Positions 54,237 to 63,622 of a stretch of 64,000 nt of DNA are shown in pieces. Each line of letters opens with the position of its first letter. The stretch's first letter is position 1. Below the pieces are notes generated by a model. It was not told the DNA's origin, ran no database searches, and was given only the letters and a program-made list of their open reading frames with translations. Source of the DNA: Galeopsis tetrahit (taxonomy: Eukaryota > Streptophyta > Magnoliopsida > Lamiales > Lamiaceae); NCBI GenBank assembly GCA_963675135.1, contig OY776121.1:67782265-67846264 (forward strand). Reading direction: 5' to 3'. The position numbers and the translations under genes are program-made.

Positions 54237-54508
54237 CTCCCACCGTCCCAGGATTGTTTGCACCAAAAATGGGGCACGCAAACTAAGAAAAAGGTGTAAT
54301 GAGTGGAGAGTTGAGGGGTAATTTTGTAAACTTTTATGAATAAAGTAAAGTGAATGATTGGATTGAGGGTAAAAGTAATGGCATTTTGTGTAAATATGTG
54401 AATATTGTGAGGGTGGGGTTTATGAAAAAGTTTCCTTTTTGGGTAGTGCAAACAATTGTGGAACGGACGAATAAGGAAAGAGTGCAAACAATTGTGGGAC
54501 AGAGGGAG
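54237..54508. mobile_element. Stowaway MITE
   Basis: CTCCCACCGTCCCAGGATTG on the left matches CTCCCTCTGTCCCACAATTG on the right (minus strand). TA lies at 54235-54236 and 54509-54510. 272 bp. It is the most complete copy of the subfamily whose decayed copies lie at 3075, 42230 and 42617. Confidence 0.88.
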
Positions 54509-54716
54509 TATATCTTATGGAGTACTCCGTATATCAATGTTGGTACGTCAATCTCAAAATTTTGGGTTCTGACTCTGATTTCCTAGACGGCTGTGCATCA
54601 GACTTATTGAATGCTCTAACATCCTTTTCTTTCAACTTGGGATACAAAGGGGTGTTTTCAAACTCTATACACAGATTAAAAACACTTCTTAAAAGTAAAA
54701 ATTGTGAGAGAGCAAC

Positions 54717-54869
54717 CCCTAAAGTGCAAACAATTTCTATGGGACAATGTCCATACAGAGCGCAAAGCTCTGGCTTTAAACGGGACCCCGCAAGTGGGCG
54801 GTGGGATTGGTCCCCCGAGATTAGTCGGCCTTTGGACCGGATACCCGGTCGAGACTTAAAAAAAAAAAG
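54717..54869 (+). mobile_element. SINE of a second family (Au-like)
   Basis: An exact 15-bp duplication TTGTGAGAGAGCAAC lies at 54702-54716 and 54870-54884. The body contains GGGACCCCGCAAGTGGGCGG, GGGATTGGTCCCCCGAGATT and AGTCGGCCTTTGG and ends in an A-tail of 11 bases after GAGACTT. The GGGATT..AGTCGG layout recalls the Au SINE type of plants; that assignment is from memory of the family and tentative. The duplication and tail make retroposition clear. Confidence 0.8.
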
Positions 54870-55249
54870 TTGTGAGAGAGCAACTTTAAAAAAAAGTGAT
54901 TCTGGAAGCACTTTGTAGAGTTTGAAAACACCCACCAAATAGTGGCCTCCAAAGGCAGCTTCTCTAGTTACTAGGTAGGCAGGGATAGAGCACTCTGTGT
55001 AGGTGAAAAATTAATGTAGAGTACATGAAATTAGAAAAAAAGTTTAGTCTTAATTTATATTTAATTTTAATTAATTTTGGCATTAAATAGGATTTTTTTT
55101 TCTTTTTTTTTTTTGTGTGATGGAAGATTTCTCTCTTCTCCTTGTCGACAGTGAGATATACCTTCTTGTAAATGGAATTAAAAAAAAAAAAGTGGAAAAA
55201 GGAAAAGTTGTGTTCTATTTTTGCCTTGCCTTGTCTTGTATTATTAGTA

Positions 55250-55483
55250 CTCCCACTATCCACCAAAAGTGTGCTCACTTTTTTTTATATATGTTTTTTA
55301 AAAAATCATATTTTAATTCTAAAGAATATATTTAATATAATGAGTAAAAAATATATTAGGTAAATACTCAATCTTGTTAATAAAGTAGAAAAAATATTCA
55401 AAAGTTAACTATTTAAATAGAATAAGCACGTTTTTTGTGGACCCAAAAAAATAAATGAGCACACTTTTGGTGGACGGAGGTTG
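55250..55483. mobile_element. Stowaway-like MITE
   Basis: CTCCCACTATCCACCAAAAG on the left matches CAACCTCCGTCCACCAAAAG on the right (minus strand), followed in both by TGTGCTCA. TA lies at 55248-55249 and 55484-55485. A truncated copy of the family is at 48610-48698. Confidence 0.8.
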
Positions 55484-55499
55484 TATTATTTTTCTTTCC

Positions 55500-56140
55500 A
55501 ATGTTGGTTTGATATTTTTCAGTTTTTCTGCTACGGTGTCGGCAGTTGAAAGTCTGCTAGGAATGGTGGGTGTAGGACGGCATCAACCCACAATTATTAA
55601 GTACAAATCAAAATAGGTAGTTTTGATTGTATTTGGATGGTGAGATTTATGTATAAATTTTAAATTTATAATCTAAATTTATTACAATTGTTTTGAGTAA
55701 AATGTAAATGTATTTTAAATATTTAAATTTGAATCCATTTTATTTTTAGTTAAAATTGAAAGAATTTGAAATTCTTAAATACTTATTCAAATCAAATTCC
55801 CGTCATCCAAATTGAACACATTTTATTTTTAGTTAAAATTGAGAGAATTTGAAATTATTTCGAAAATCATGTCATTTGAATTCTAAAAAACCATGCTAAG
55901 TATTTAAAATTATTCATTCATTTTTTAATCCAAACAAGTGAAATGTATTTAGATAATCTATAAACCTAAATCCTTTCATCCAAATGGATAGAACCTAATA
56001 TTATTCTATTAAAAAAACCTCAATTTTAGTAATCAAAATCATTGTTTATTTCAATATGCAAATAAAATTCGAATAATACCTCAATCTTCATAAATACAAA
56101 ATTCCAACAACTAATCCTTCAATTAATGCAAACAGAATTC
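55500..56140. other. AT-rich stretch, possible decayed MITE
   Basis: TATTTGGATGGTGAGATTTATG near 55630 is loosely inverted at 55966-55992 (CATCCAAATGG, CTAAATCC). AATTTGAAATT and ATTCAAAT words repeat between. No duplication or frame supports a definite element. Confidence 0.3.
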
Positions 56141-56156
56141 GATCATACCAGTGTTT

Positions 56157-56280
56157 TTTTTTATTTTTATTTTTTATGGAAGTTAAATACCCATCCCTTT
56201 TTTCCTCTTTCCATGACTCGAATCCAGGACCTAAGGCCTAGGTAGTGGTGCTCTAACCACTTGAGCTATCCCACTTTGTC
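56157..56280 (-). mobile_element. tRNA-derived SINE, copy 3
   Basis: On the minus strand it starts GACAAAGTGGGATAGCTCAA. It has the same A box (TAGCTCAAGTGGTTAGAGC) and B box (GGATTCGAGTC) and ends in the TTAACTTCCAT word with an A/T tail. The flanks ATCATACCAGTGTTT and ATCATACCACAGTGTTT are a target duplication with a 2-bp change. Confidence 0.85.
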
Positions 56281-56289
56281 ATCATACCA

Positions 56290-57180
56290 CAGTGTTTCAA
56301 ATGCGAACACATTCATCCGTAACATCCCACACAAAACCATTTACTTGAGCAAAAACTTTCTAAAAAATAAAAGAGGAATTTTTTGAAGCTAACAAATCCC
56401 AAAAACGAGACCTGATTATCAACATAAATCCCTAAAACCTTGTTCGCTAAACGACTTTTTTTTTTAAAGTGTCATGGGCAGATCGAGATTATTGCAAGCT
56501 TTATAACTGTATTAATTAATGTATTAATCTCTCCATCTAATATTAATGTTACGAGTGATTTTGAAAATCCATTTTTGAAATTTTAGATTTAATTTTGAAA
56601 TCCTGATAATAAAAAGATTTGATTTTTTCATGAATAAAATTTGAATTTTTCATGAATATAAAAAGATTTTATTATATATATATATTAGGATTGAATGAAA
56701 TTATATTATTATATTATTGTTAAGTAATATCTCATTCTTAATATTAATGTATATTTGCAAACATTTTAATAGTCAAGTGTTGTTAAATATTAAATTAAAT
56801 ATATTTGCGCTAAAACTTCTGAAAGAATAATCAAATTTTGAAGAATAAACATATATTTTGTGAACCTAAAAATTTGTATGAGAAAAATTTTACAGGATGG
56901 AGGGAGTATTTTGTTTGGCAGGTTCACATTTTTTTTCAATGTATGTTTAATTTATTTTATCTGTAATTTTTCAAACTCACTCAATCTTTTTTTAATTTGT
57001 TTGGAGGTTTTTTCAATCTGTGTTTTCACTAATTAATATATTATCTCTAATTAATATCTTATTTTTTTTTGTATAGTTTTCTCTAATTAATATATTATTT
57101 TCGTTTTACATAATTTTTCCTAATTACAATTTCAATTCGTTTTGCAAATTTCTAAAGTTTCGTTTCTTTTTGCAGATTGA
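56290..57180. other. AT-rich stretch without a gene
   Basis: CTAATTAATATATTA-like words recur at 57030-57120, and a Stowaway-like end GGATGGAGGGAG|TA lies at 56895-56908 without a clear partner. I see no gene. Confidence 0.4.
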
Positions 57181-57256
57181 AAAAAACATGTCTCGATAAC
57201 GCATTGTCTACGGTGGTGATTTTTAAATATGAAAGGCTTAGCATGAAAAATGTTGT

Positions 57257-57483
57257 GTTGGCCGAAGATTGATGGTTACGCCACGAAGCAATGTATCCAA
57301 ATTTTTGGTTGGCGAAAGAAGTCATTGTTGGCCGAAGATTGATGGTTACGCCACGAAGCAATGTATCCAAATTTTTGGTTGGCGAAAGAAGTCATTGTTG
57401 GCCGAAGATTGATGGTTACGCCACGAAGCAATGTATCCAAATTTTTGGTTGGCGAAAGATCGATGGTTACGCCACGAAGCAAC
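57257..57483 (+). repeat. 70-bp tandem repeat, three full units and a part
   Basis: GCCGAAGATTGATGGTTACG recurs at 57261, 57331 and 57401, exactly 70 bp apart. The units are virtually identical, including CCACGAAGCAATGTATCCAA and TTTTTGGTTGGCGAAAGAAG. The fourth copy is partial and starts with GGCGAAAGATCGATGG. The frame stays open on both strands for about 70 codons, but because 70 is not a multiple of three the repeats read in different frames. A coding role is therefore unlikely. Confidence 0.93.
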
Positions 57484-57555
57484 ATGATATGGATACGATC
57501 AATTTATAGATCCATATATGTAATGTAAAATAATGTACACTGCTACACTTCTTCA

Positions 57556-57577
57556 AAAAAAAAAAAAAAAAAAAATG
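57556..57577 (+). repeat. Run of about 22 A after a possible transcript end
   Basis: The A-run follows CACTGCTACACTTCTTC. With the preceding repeat block it could be the tail of a retroposed transcript, but no target duplication is seen. Confidence 0.5.
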
Positions 57578-57599
57578 GATACTTTATATTACAAATCAT

Positions 57600-59300
57600 G
57601 TAATTTGTTTTTTTTTAATGATATGCCATTTTTTAAGTATTTATTTTCCCTTATATATATCCTTTTATTTCTAAAAGAAAATATAAAAACTTGAAGACAA
57701 TCACCAAAACTATGACATCTAAATACATAAGGAATAGTTATAAGTTTAATAAAAGTGGTCAAACTGTTAAAACTGAGAATATATGAAGAAACTGAAAGTA
57801 TACACATGAAAAATAAGAAACTAAAAGTATAAGCATAAATGGGTCTAAGATATGTGCTTAAACAATAAGAAACTAAAAGTATAAGCATGAAAAATAATTC
57901 CAATTCTCATTAGGTTACAAGGCAAAATATATAAATAACTTAAATGGGTCTAACTAACTGTGGGCGAACTTGCAAATAATGTACAAATATGTGCTTAAAC
58001 AATGCAAATATTTGATATCTCCTGTAAATCAAATATTATGGAAATATTTGATATCTCCCAATACAATCATTTAAAATAAAATAAACAAGTCTGTCAAAAA
58101 TAATTTTTTTTGCTAGCATTAAATTAAGAAAATCGAATAATTGATCCATGTACTTAATTCTTTGAAACATTACACAAAATATACTCCGTATTTGACTATA
58201 ATATTTACTTAATTTTTAACTATGCGTAGTAAATTATTATTTTCAATAATAATAGTATATTCAAATTCAAAATATTGATAATGATGACATGTAAATATAA
58301 ATCACGCAAATTTCAAAATTAAAGATTTAATTATATTCAACTAAATTTCATGAATAATGAGATAACTTTAAATTAGAAGTCAAATTCTATAAATTTGAAA
58401 TTAATGAGATAATCTTCAAAATATATAAGCAAAATTTGAATTTATCTATTATTTGTATTCAACTAAATCCCATATTGTTGGCTATTAAATAGTTTATTTA
58501 CTCCAAAATATGCAAAATTCGAATTTACATGTATTCAACTAAATTTCATAATTATATCCCGCATTTACTTCGTATTAAAATTCGAATTTACAGATTATGT
58601 ATTTTAAAATTCCTTAATTTTTGAAACCTTTTTATTGATTAATTTTATCCATTAATCTTTAATCCTAAATTTTAAATAGACATCTCTTTATATCTATTTT
58701 TAAATATTCTCTCTCCAATGAGACCTTCTACCTTCCCTCCTTTTACGTTTTTTGCGCAAACATATTATTGTTGAAATAAATTATATAATGATTGTAATAA
58801 TTTAACTTTACTTCAAATTATTAACCGAACAAGTCCATTATTGAGGTTTGGGAGGGAGAGAGATGGTAAATAGGAGTACTATACGGTACAATTTACAAAG
58901 TATATGGCTCTTCCATTGTACACGTCGCAGGCATCTATATATTGACCTTTATATCTATCTACTCTAATTTACTCCACTACTGTATTTTGTTAGATCATCA
59001 TCATCGTACTTTTAATTTACGGTGTGTATGATACCACGAAAATAGATATGGGAAATAACATCTACATGTTAACATCAGATTTTGCAGCCATTTATGTTAC
59101 CTACCACACCATTTTGTTCTCATGTGGGACGATTTTTTTTTTTTTTTATTAAAAATAATAACGATACAATAGATAAATAATTGAAAATTTTGAGGATAAA
59201 GAGTTGTGATAATTTTTTGTTTGGATGCAAAAAATAGTGTGAGACATAAAAATTGAAAGTGTGAAAACTAATTTTTGAAATAGAGAAAATATAATTTTCA
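57600..59300. other. AT-rich stretch without a gene
   Basis: GAAACTAAAAGTATAAGCAT-type words repeat at 57790-57890, and AAATATTTGATATCTCC repeats at 58004 and 58041. I find no bordered element or frame with coding character. Confidence 0.5.
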
Positions 59301-59503
59301 ACTTTCATTCTTTGTATGTTTCAACATGATCACGGGCTACAGGAACAATATCATCAAATCAAATCCGAAGTACTATCTAACAACCACCTCTTCTCTTGAT
59401 GTTGAACCCAATACTGTTACACAGGCTCTTAAGGATCCGCGTTGGCGTGAGGCAATGTCTGCCGAATATAATGCTATGCTACAGAATGGCACTTGGGATC
59501 TTA

Positions 59504-59705
59504 TATTAAGGATAATATCTTGTAAATTAGCATTAAGTGTAAATCGTAACGTTAAATCACCATTAGTGTAAATCGTAACGTTAAATCACCATTAGTGTAA
59601 ATTGTAACGTTAGCTAATTAGATGCAATCACACTCCTCTCAATGTAATATAAATAGGTATGTCCTTATCAATGAAAAACATCTTTTCCATTCATCTTTCT
59701 CTATA
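59504..59705 (+). repeat. Left LTR of Copia 2
   Basis: It starts TATTAAGGATAATATC and ends TTTCTCTATA, with TA..TA termini instead of TG..CA. Three copies of a 28-bp unit built on GTAAATCGTAACGTTA lie at about 59538-59618. A TATAAATA box follows at about 59648, so transcription should start in the last 40 bp. Confidence 0.93.
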
Positions 59706-59717
59706 TGGTATAAAAGC
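59706..59717 (+). other. Primer-binding site of Copia 2
   Basis: TGGTATAAAAGC lies directly after the left LTR. It fits the complement of the 3' end of initiator-Met tRNA (usual TGGTATCAGAGC) at 10 of 12 positions. Confidence 0.75.
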
Positions 59718-59960
59718 AATTTTTTGGCTAACGCCATCTCTTACGATCCTTTTCATTTTCCTTTTGGTAATTTGGCCCAATCCTTAGATATTTTTCTCCA
59801 GATTTCGTAACACCTTCTTGTTTCTACGTAATCTCCAGAATCGACCCGGCCTAAATCTCAAAACCATAACCTGCCTCACGCAGCACACACCAGCGCCGCC
59901 GCATCACGCCATCGCGCTGCATCATCCCCTACCTTTTTTTTCCTTCCGCTGATCGCTCCC

Positions 59961-62900
59961 ATGGCCATCACCAGCACCAACTCCACGACGACCGCATACT
60001 TTCCACATGCTGCTCGCGCTACATCGTCCATAGGCCCCCCACATTCCTCGCCTCATATTGCTCGCGCGATGCCATTGCCCAACGCCCCTGCCCCTCGGCA
60101 GCCACGCTCGTCATCATCAGGTGCTCGTCCTTACCTCGGCAAATGCCAACTCTGCAGCATTACTGGCCACTCTGCTCGCCGCTGCCTCGACTACAACCCC
60201 TCAGCAGCCCAGCCTGCTGCTCGCCCGACTTATGCACACCCATCAGCATACACATCCACCTCCTCGCCTCCTGCTCCAGAATGGATTTTAGATTCTGGGG
60301 CGTCACACCACATCACTACAGATCTTGCCAACCTTTCCCATCACTCTCCGTATGATGGTACCGATGGAGTCATTGTCGGTGATGGCAAAAGCCTTGCCAT
60401 CTCTCGTATTGGCACTCTTACATTCCCTCACATCTCCTGCTTACTTTTTCCGAAAACCTTACTTGTACCTCATATGTCTCAAAATTTAATTTCTGTATCT
60501 CAACTATGTGCTGCGAATAATGTGGTGATTGCTTTATCTGAATGTGACTTTCAGGTGAAGGATCCACGTACGGGGGACACTCTAGTGCACGGACCGCGCG
60601 TTAATGGACTCTATATTTGGCCAAACACTCCACCCGTCTATCCTGCTGCCTTTTCTGCTGCTCGCCCTTCCCTACCCATCTGGCATGCTCGATTAGGTCA
60701 TCCCTCCTCTAAAATTTTGAATTTTGTCGTGTCCAGCCATAGTTTACACCTTAATAAATGTTCAAACTTCTCCTGTGATTCTTGTAAATGCATAAAGAGC
60801 CACAAACTACCCTTCAACGACACTACTTTATCTTCGTCTATGCCCTTAGAATTAATTTTCTCTGATGTTTGGACGTCTCCTGTTCTGTCTAAAGATGGTT
60901 ACAAATATTATGTTATCTTTGTTGATCATTTCTCCAAATATGTGTGGCTATATCCCTTAAAACGCAAATCTGATGTCCTACCCACTTTCATAGCCTACAA
61001 AGCCCTAGTCGAAAACTACCTAAAAACCAAAATCACCACCCTCTACACTGACAACGGTGGAGAATTCATTGCTCTCCGCCCCTTTCTATCTTCCAATGGC
61101 ATTACCCACCTCACCACCCCTCCCCACACTCCTGAGCACAATGGTGCTTCTGAACGTCGTCATCGACATATCGTTGACACCGGCCTTGCTCTCCTTCACC
61201 ATTCCTCCACACCCCTATCATATTGGCCCTTTGCCCTTGCTGCTGCCACCTACGTGATTAATCGTTTACCTAAAGTTGGTCTCTCTCTAAAATCCTCATT
61301 TGAAACCCTATTCCACTGTCGCCCCAACATCCTCAAACTCCGGGTATTTGGATGTTTGTGTTATCCCTGGCTTCGTCCCTACACCTCTCACAAACTTGCC
61401 CCTCGCTCCCACCCCTGTGTATTCATCGGATACTCTCAAACCCAAAGTGCATACCTTTGCCTAGACCTGTCTTCCAACCGCCTTTACACATCTCGTCATG
61501 TCGAGTTTGTGGAAGACCAATTTCCTTTCCACCCAAAACCCCTCCTCCCTCCACCTCCGACTGCCTCGAACCCACCGAACACCGATTCGGTCCCCATGCC
61601 TCCCCCTGTTACAGTGATCCCTCCCCTTGCCGAGCTCCCTCCAACTCCGACTACCACAAACCCGCCGAACACTGATTCGGTCCCCACGCCTCCCCTTGTT
61701 ACCGAGATCCCTCCCCTTGTCGAGCACTCTCCGGCTCCTGCTACTTCTGTGTCTCCTCATCGTGTCCCTTCACCAGATCCGGCTGCCTCACGCCATCATA
61801 TGGTCACTCGGGCACGTAACAACATATCCAAGCCTAATCCGAGGTATGGTCTTACTTCCTCCGTCCTTTCAGACATTGAGCCCCGTACTGTTTCTCAGGC
61901 CCTACAGGACAGTCGCTGGCGAGAGGCTATGTCTGCTGAATTTTCGGCCCTTCTCAAGAACGGCACTTGGGATCTCGTACCCTCCACTACCTCTCAGAAT
62001 ATTGTTGGGTGCAAATGGGTGTTCAGAATTAAACGACAACCTGATGGCTCTGTCGATAAATTTAAGGCTCGACTGGTTGCCAAGGGATTTTATCAACGGC
62101 CCGGCATTGATTATTTTGAGACATTCAGTCCGGTTGTCAAACCCACCACGGTTCGCCTTATTCTATCTATTGCTGTTACGAAGGATTGGCCACTTCGGCA
62201 GTTCGATGTCAACAATGCCTTTCTTCATGGTTCCCTATCTGAAGAAGTCTACATGTCTCAACCACCAGGTTTCTCTGATGCAAATTTTCCGTCTTATGTA
62301 TGCAAGCTTCGGAAATCCATCTACGGTCTCAAACAGGCACCACGGACCTGGTACACTGCCCTTCGTGACTTCTTATCCTCCTTGGGTTTTTTGCATACGA
62401 AGTCTGACGAGTCTCTGTTTATCTACTGCCGTGACGATACTATTGCCTATTTTCTGGTCTACGTGGATGATCTTATTCTCACTGGGAACAACGTCTCCTT
62501 TCTAGACATGATTGTTACTGCTTTAGCTTCCAAGTTCTCGATCAAGGATCTAGGTTCACTGTCCTACTTTCTTGGGGTGGAGGTTCTTCGCTCGTCCGAG
62601 TCCTGCACTCTGGTTCAACGGAAATACATCACAGACCTTCTTGGCAAGTACAACATGCTTGACTCCAAGCCTGTGCAAACTCCACTTGCCCCTGGTGCCT
62701 CGTTAACTCTTCATGATGCCTCTGGCCCCTCGGATCCCACTATCTATCGCCAGGTTCTGGGCAGCCTTCAATATCTCTTGTTCACAAGACCTGACATTGC
62801 CTTCGCTGTCAACAAGCTCTCACAATTCATGCATGCCCCCTCTGAAACCCACTGGGGGGCTGTCAAACGTCTCCTGCGTTACCTCAATGGCACTCGGACT

Positions 62901-63413
62901 CTGGGTATTACTCTTCGACGTAGCTCGCCACTCTCCCTTCATTGTTTCACAGATGCCGACTGGGCTGGTGACTGTGATGACCGGACGTCCACTGGTGCCT
63001 ATGTTGTGTTTCTTCGATCCAACCCAATATCCTGGTCCTCCAAGAAACAACGCTCTGTTGCTCGTTCCTCCACAGAAGCTGAGTATCGTGCCATTGCTTC
63101 TGTTGCTGCTGAAGTTCAATGGGTCAAATCTCTCCTCTCTGAACTTCACATTACGATCCCAACCATTCCATCCATCTACTGCGATAATATTGGTGCTACC
63201 TACTTGTGCTCGAACCCTGTGTTTCACTCCCGTATGAAGCACATCTCCATTGACTATCACTTTGTTCGGGACTTGGTTCAAAAGTCTCTTCTTCGGGTTG
63301 CTCACGTCTCCTCTGCTGATCAACTAGCTGACGCTCTCACCAAGCCCCTCTCACGCCCCCGCCTTCGTCTTCTCATGTCCAAGATTGGTGTCACTGACAG
63401 TGCTCCATCTTGA
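59961..63413 (+). CDS. Copia 2 polyprotein: zinc knuckle, protease, integrase, RT, RNase H
   Basis: This is an intact 1150-codon frame. A zinc knuckle (C62, C65, H70, C75) is all that remains of gag. Aspartic protease: WILDSGASHH, D111. Integrase: HH-CC domain about 242-276, catalytic D302, D364 (YTDNGGEF) and E398 (GASERRHRH), with the GYSQTQSAYLCLD block near 490. A Pro-rich linker (525-610) has an internal duplication. Reverse transcriptase: FDVNNAFLHG (D749) and YVDD at 834-837. RNase H: FTDADW (D998), STEAEY (E1039), YCDN (D1075). Most Copia polyproteins are 250-300 residues longer at the N-terminus; the UBN2-type gag core is absent between MAITSTNSTTTAYF and PHAARATSS. The stop codon overlaps the polypurine tract. 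It can make enzymes, but not a capsid by itself. Confidence 0.95.
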   Translation: MAITSTNSTTTAYFPHAARATSSIGPPHSSPHIARAMPLPNAPAPRQPRSSSSGARPYLGKCQLCSITGHSARRCLDYNPSAAQPAARPTYAHPSAYTSTSSPPAPEWILDSGASHHITTDLANLSHHSPYDGTDGVIVGDGKSLAISRIGTLTFPHISCLLFPKTLLVPHMSQNLISVSQLCAANNVVIALSECDFQVKDPRTGDTLVHGPRVNGLYIWPNTPPVYPAAFSAARPSLPIWHARLGHPSSKILNFVVSSHSLHLNKCSNFSCDSCKCIKSHKLPFNDTTLSSSMPLELIFSDVWTSPVLSKDGYKYYVIFVDHFSKYVWLYPLKRKSDVLPTFIAYKALVENYLKTKITTLYTDNGGEFIALRPFLSSNGITHLTTPPHTPEHNGASERRHRHIVDTGLALLHHSSTPLSYWPFALAAATYVINRLPKVGLSLKSSFETLFHCRPNILKLRVFGCLCYPWLRPYTSHKLAPRSHPCVFIGYSQTQSAYLCLDLSSNRLYTSRHVEFVEDQFPFHPKPLLPPPPTASNPPNTDSVPMPPPVTVIPPLAELPPTPTTTNPPNTDSVPTPPLVTEIPPLVEHSPAPATSVSPHRVPSPDPAASRHHMVTRARNNISKPNPRYGLTSSVLSDIEPRTVSQALQDSRWREAMSAEFSALLKNGTWDLVPSTTSQNIVGCKWVFRIKRQPDGSVDKFKARLVAKGFYQRPGIDYFETFSPVVKPTTVRLILSIAVTKDWPLRQFDVNNAFLHGSLSEEVYMSQPPGFSDANFPSYVCKLRKSIYGLKQAPRTWYTALRDFLSSLGFLHTKSDESLFIYCRDDTIAYFLVYVDDLILTGNNVSFLDMIVTALASKFSIKDLGSLSYFLGVEVLRSSESCTLVQRKYITDLLGKYNMLDSKPVQTPLAPGASLTLHDASGPSDPTIYRQVLGSLQYLLFTRPDIAFAVNKLSQFMHAPSETHWGAVKRLLRYLNGTRTLGITLRRSSPLSLHCFTDADWAGDCDDRTSTGAYVVFLRSNPISWSSKKQRSVARSSTEAEYRAIASVAAEVQWVKSLLSELHITIPTIPSIYCDNIGATYLCSNPVFHSRMKHISIDYHFVRDLVQKSLLRVAHVSSADQLADALTKPLSRPRLRLLMSKIGVTDSAPS

Positions 63414-63420
63414 GGGGGTA
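63412..63420 (+). other. Polypurine tract of Copia 2
   Basis: GAGGGGGTA lies directly before the right LTR and overlaps the TGA stop codon. It is the expected primer site for plus-strand DNA synthesis. Confidence 0.8.
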
Positions 63421-63622
63421 TATTAAGGATAATATCTTGTAAATTAGCATTAAGTGTAAATCGTAACGTTAAATCACCATTAGTGTAAATTGTAACGTTA
63501 AATCACCATTAGTGTAAATTGTAACGTTAGCTAATTAGATGCAATCACACCCCTCTCAATGTAATGTAAATAGGTATGCCCTTATCAATGAAAAACATCT
63601 TTTCCATTCATCTTTCTCTATA
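63421..63622 (+). repeat. Right LTR of Copia 2
   Basis: 202 bp, same length as the left LTR, with four substitutions, all of C/T or A/G type. The duplication TCTTA follows at 63623-63627. Confidence 0.93.

Larger units (their letters stand above)
59504..63622 (+). mobile_element. Copia retrotransposon 2, young, gag-deleted
   Basis: Two 202-bp LTRs (59504-59705 and 63421-63622) differ at four positions. They are flanked by the 5-bp duplication TCTTA. TGGTATAAAAGC after the left LTR is a primer-binding site close to the usual initiator-Met complement, and GAGGGGG before the right LTR is the polypurine tract. The internal part holds one open frame for pol. It shares LTR start (TATTAAGGA) and repeated TAAATCGTAACGTTA words with Copia 1, so the two belong to one short-LTR lineage. 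Only about 4.1 kb long because most of gag is missing. Confidence 0.95.

Noticed and set aside
57152..57509. Short repetitive proteins encoded by the 70-bp units
   Set aside because: The unit length is not a multiple of three, so the frame changes at each unit; open frames on both strands are incidental.
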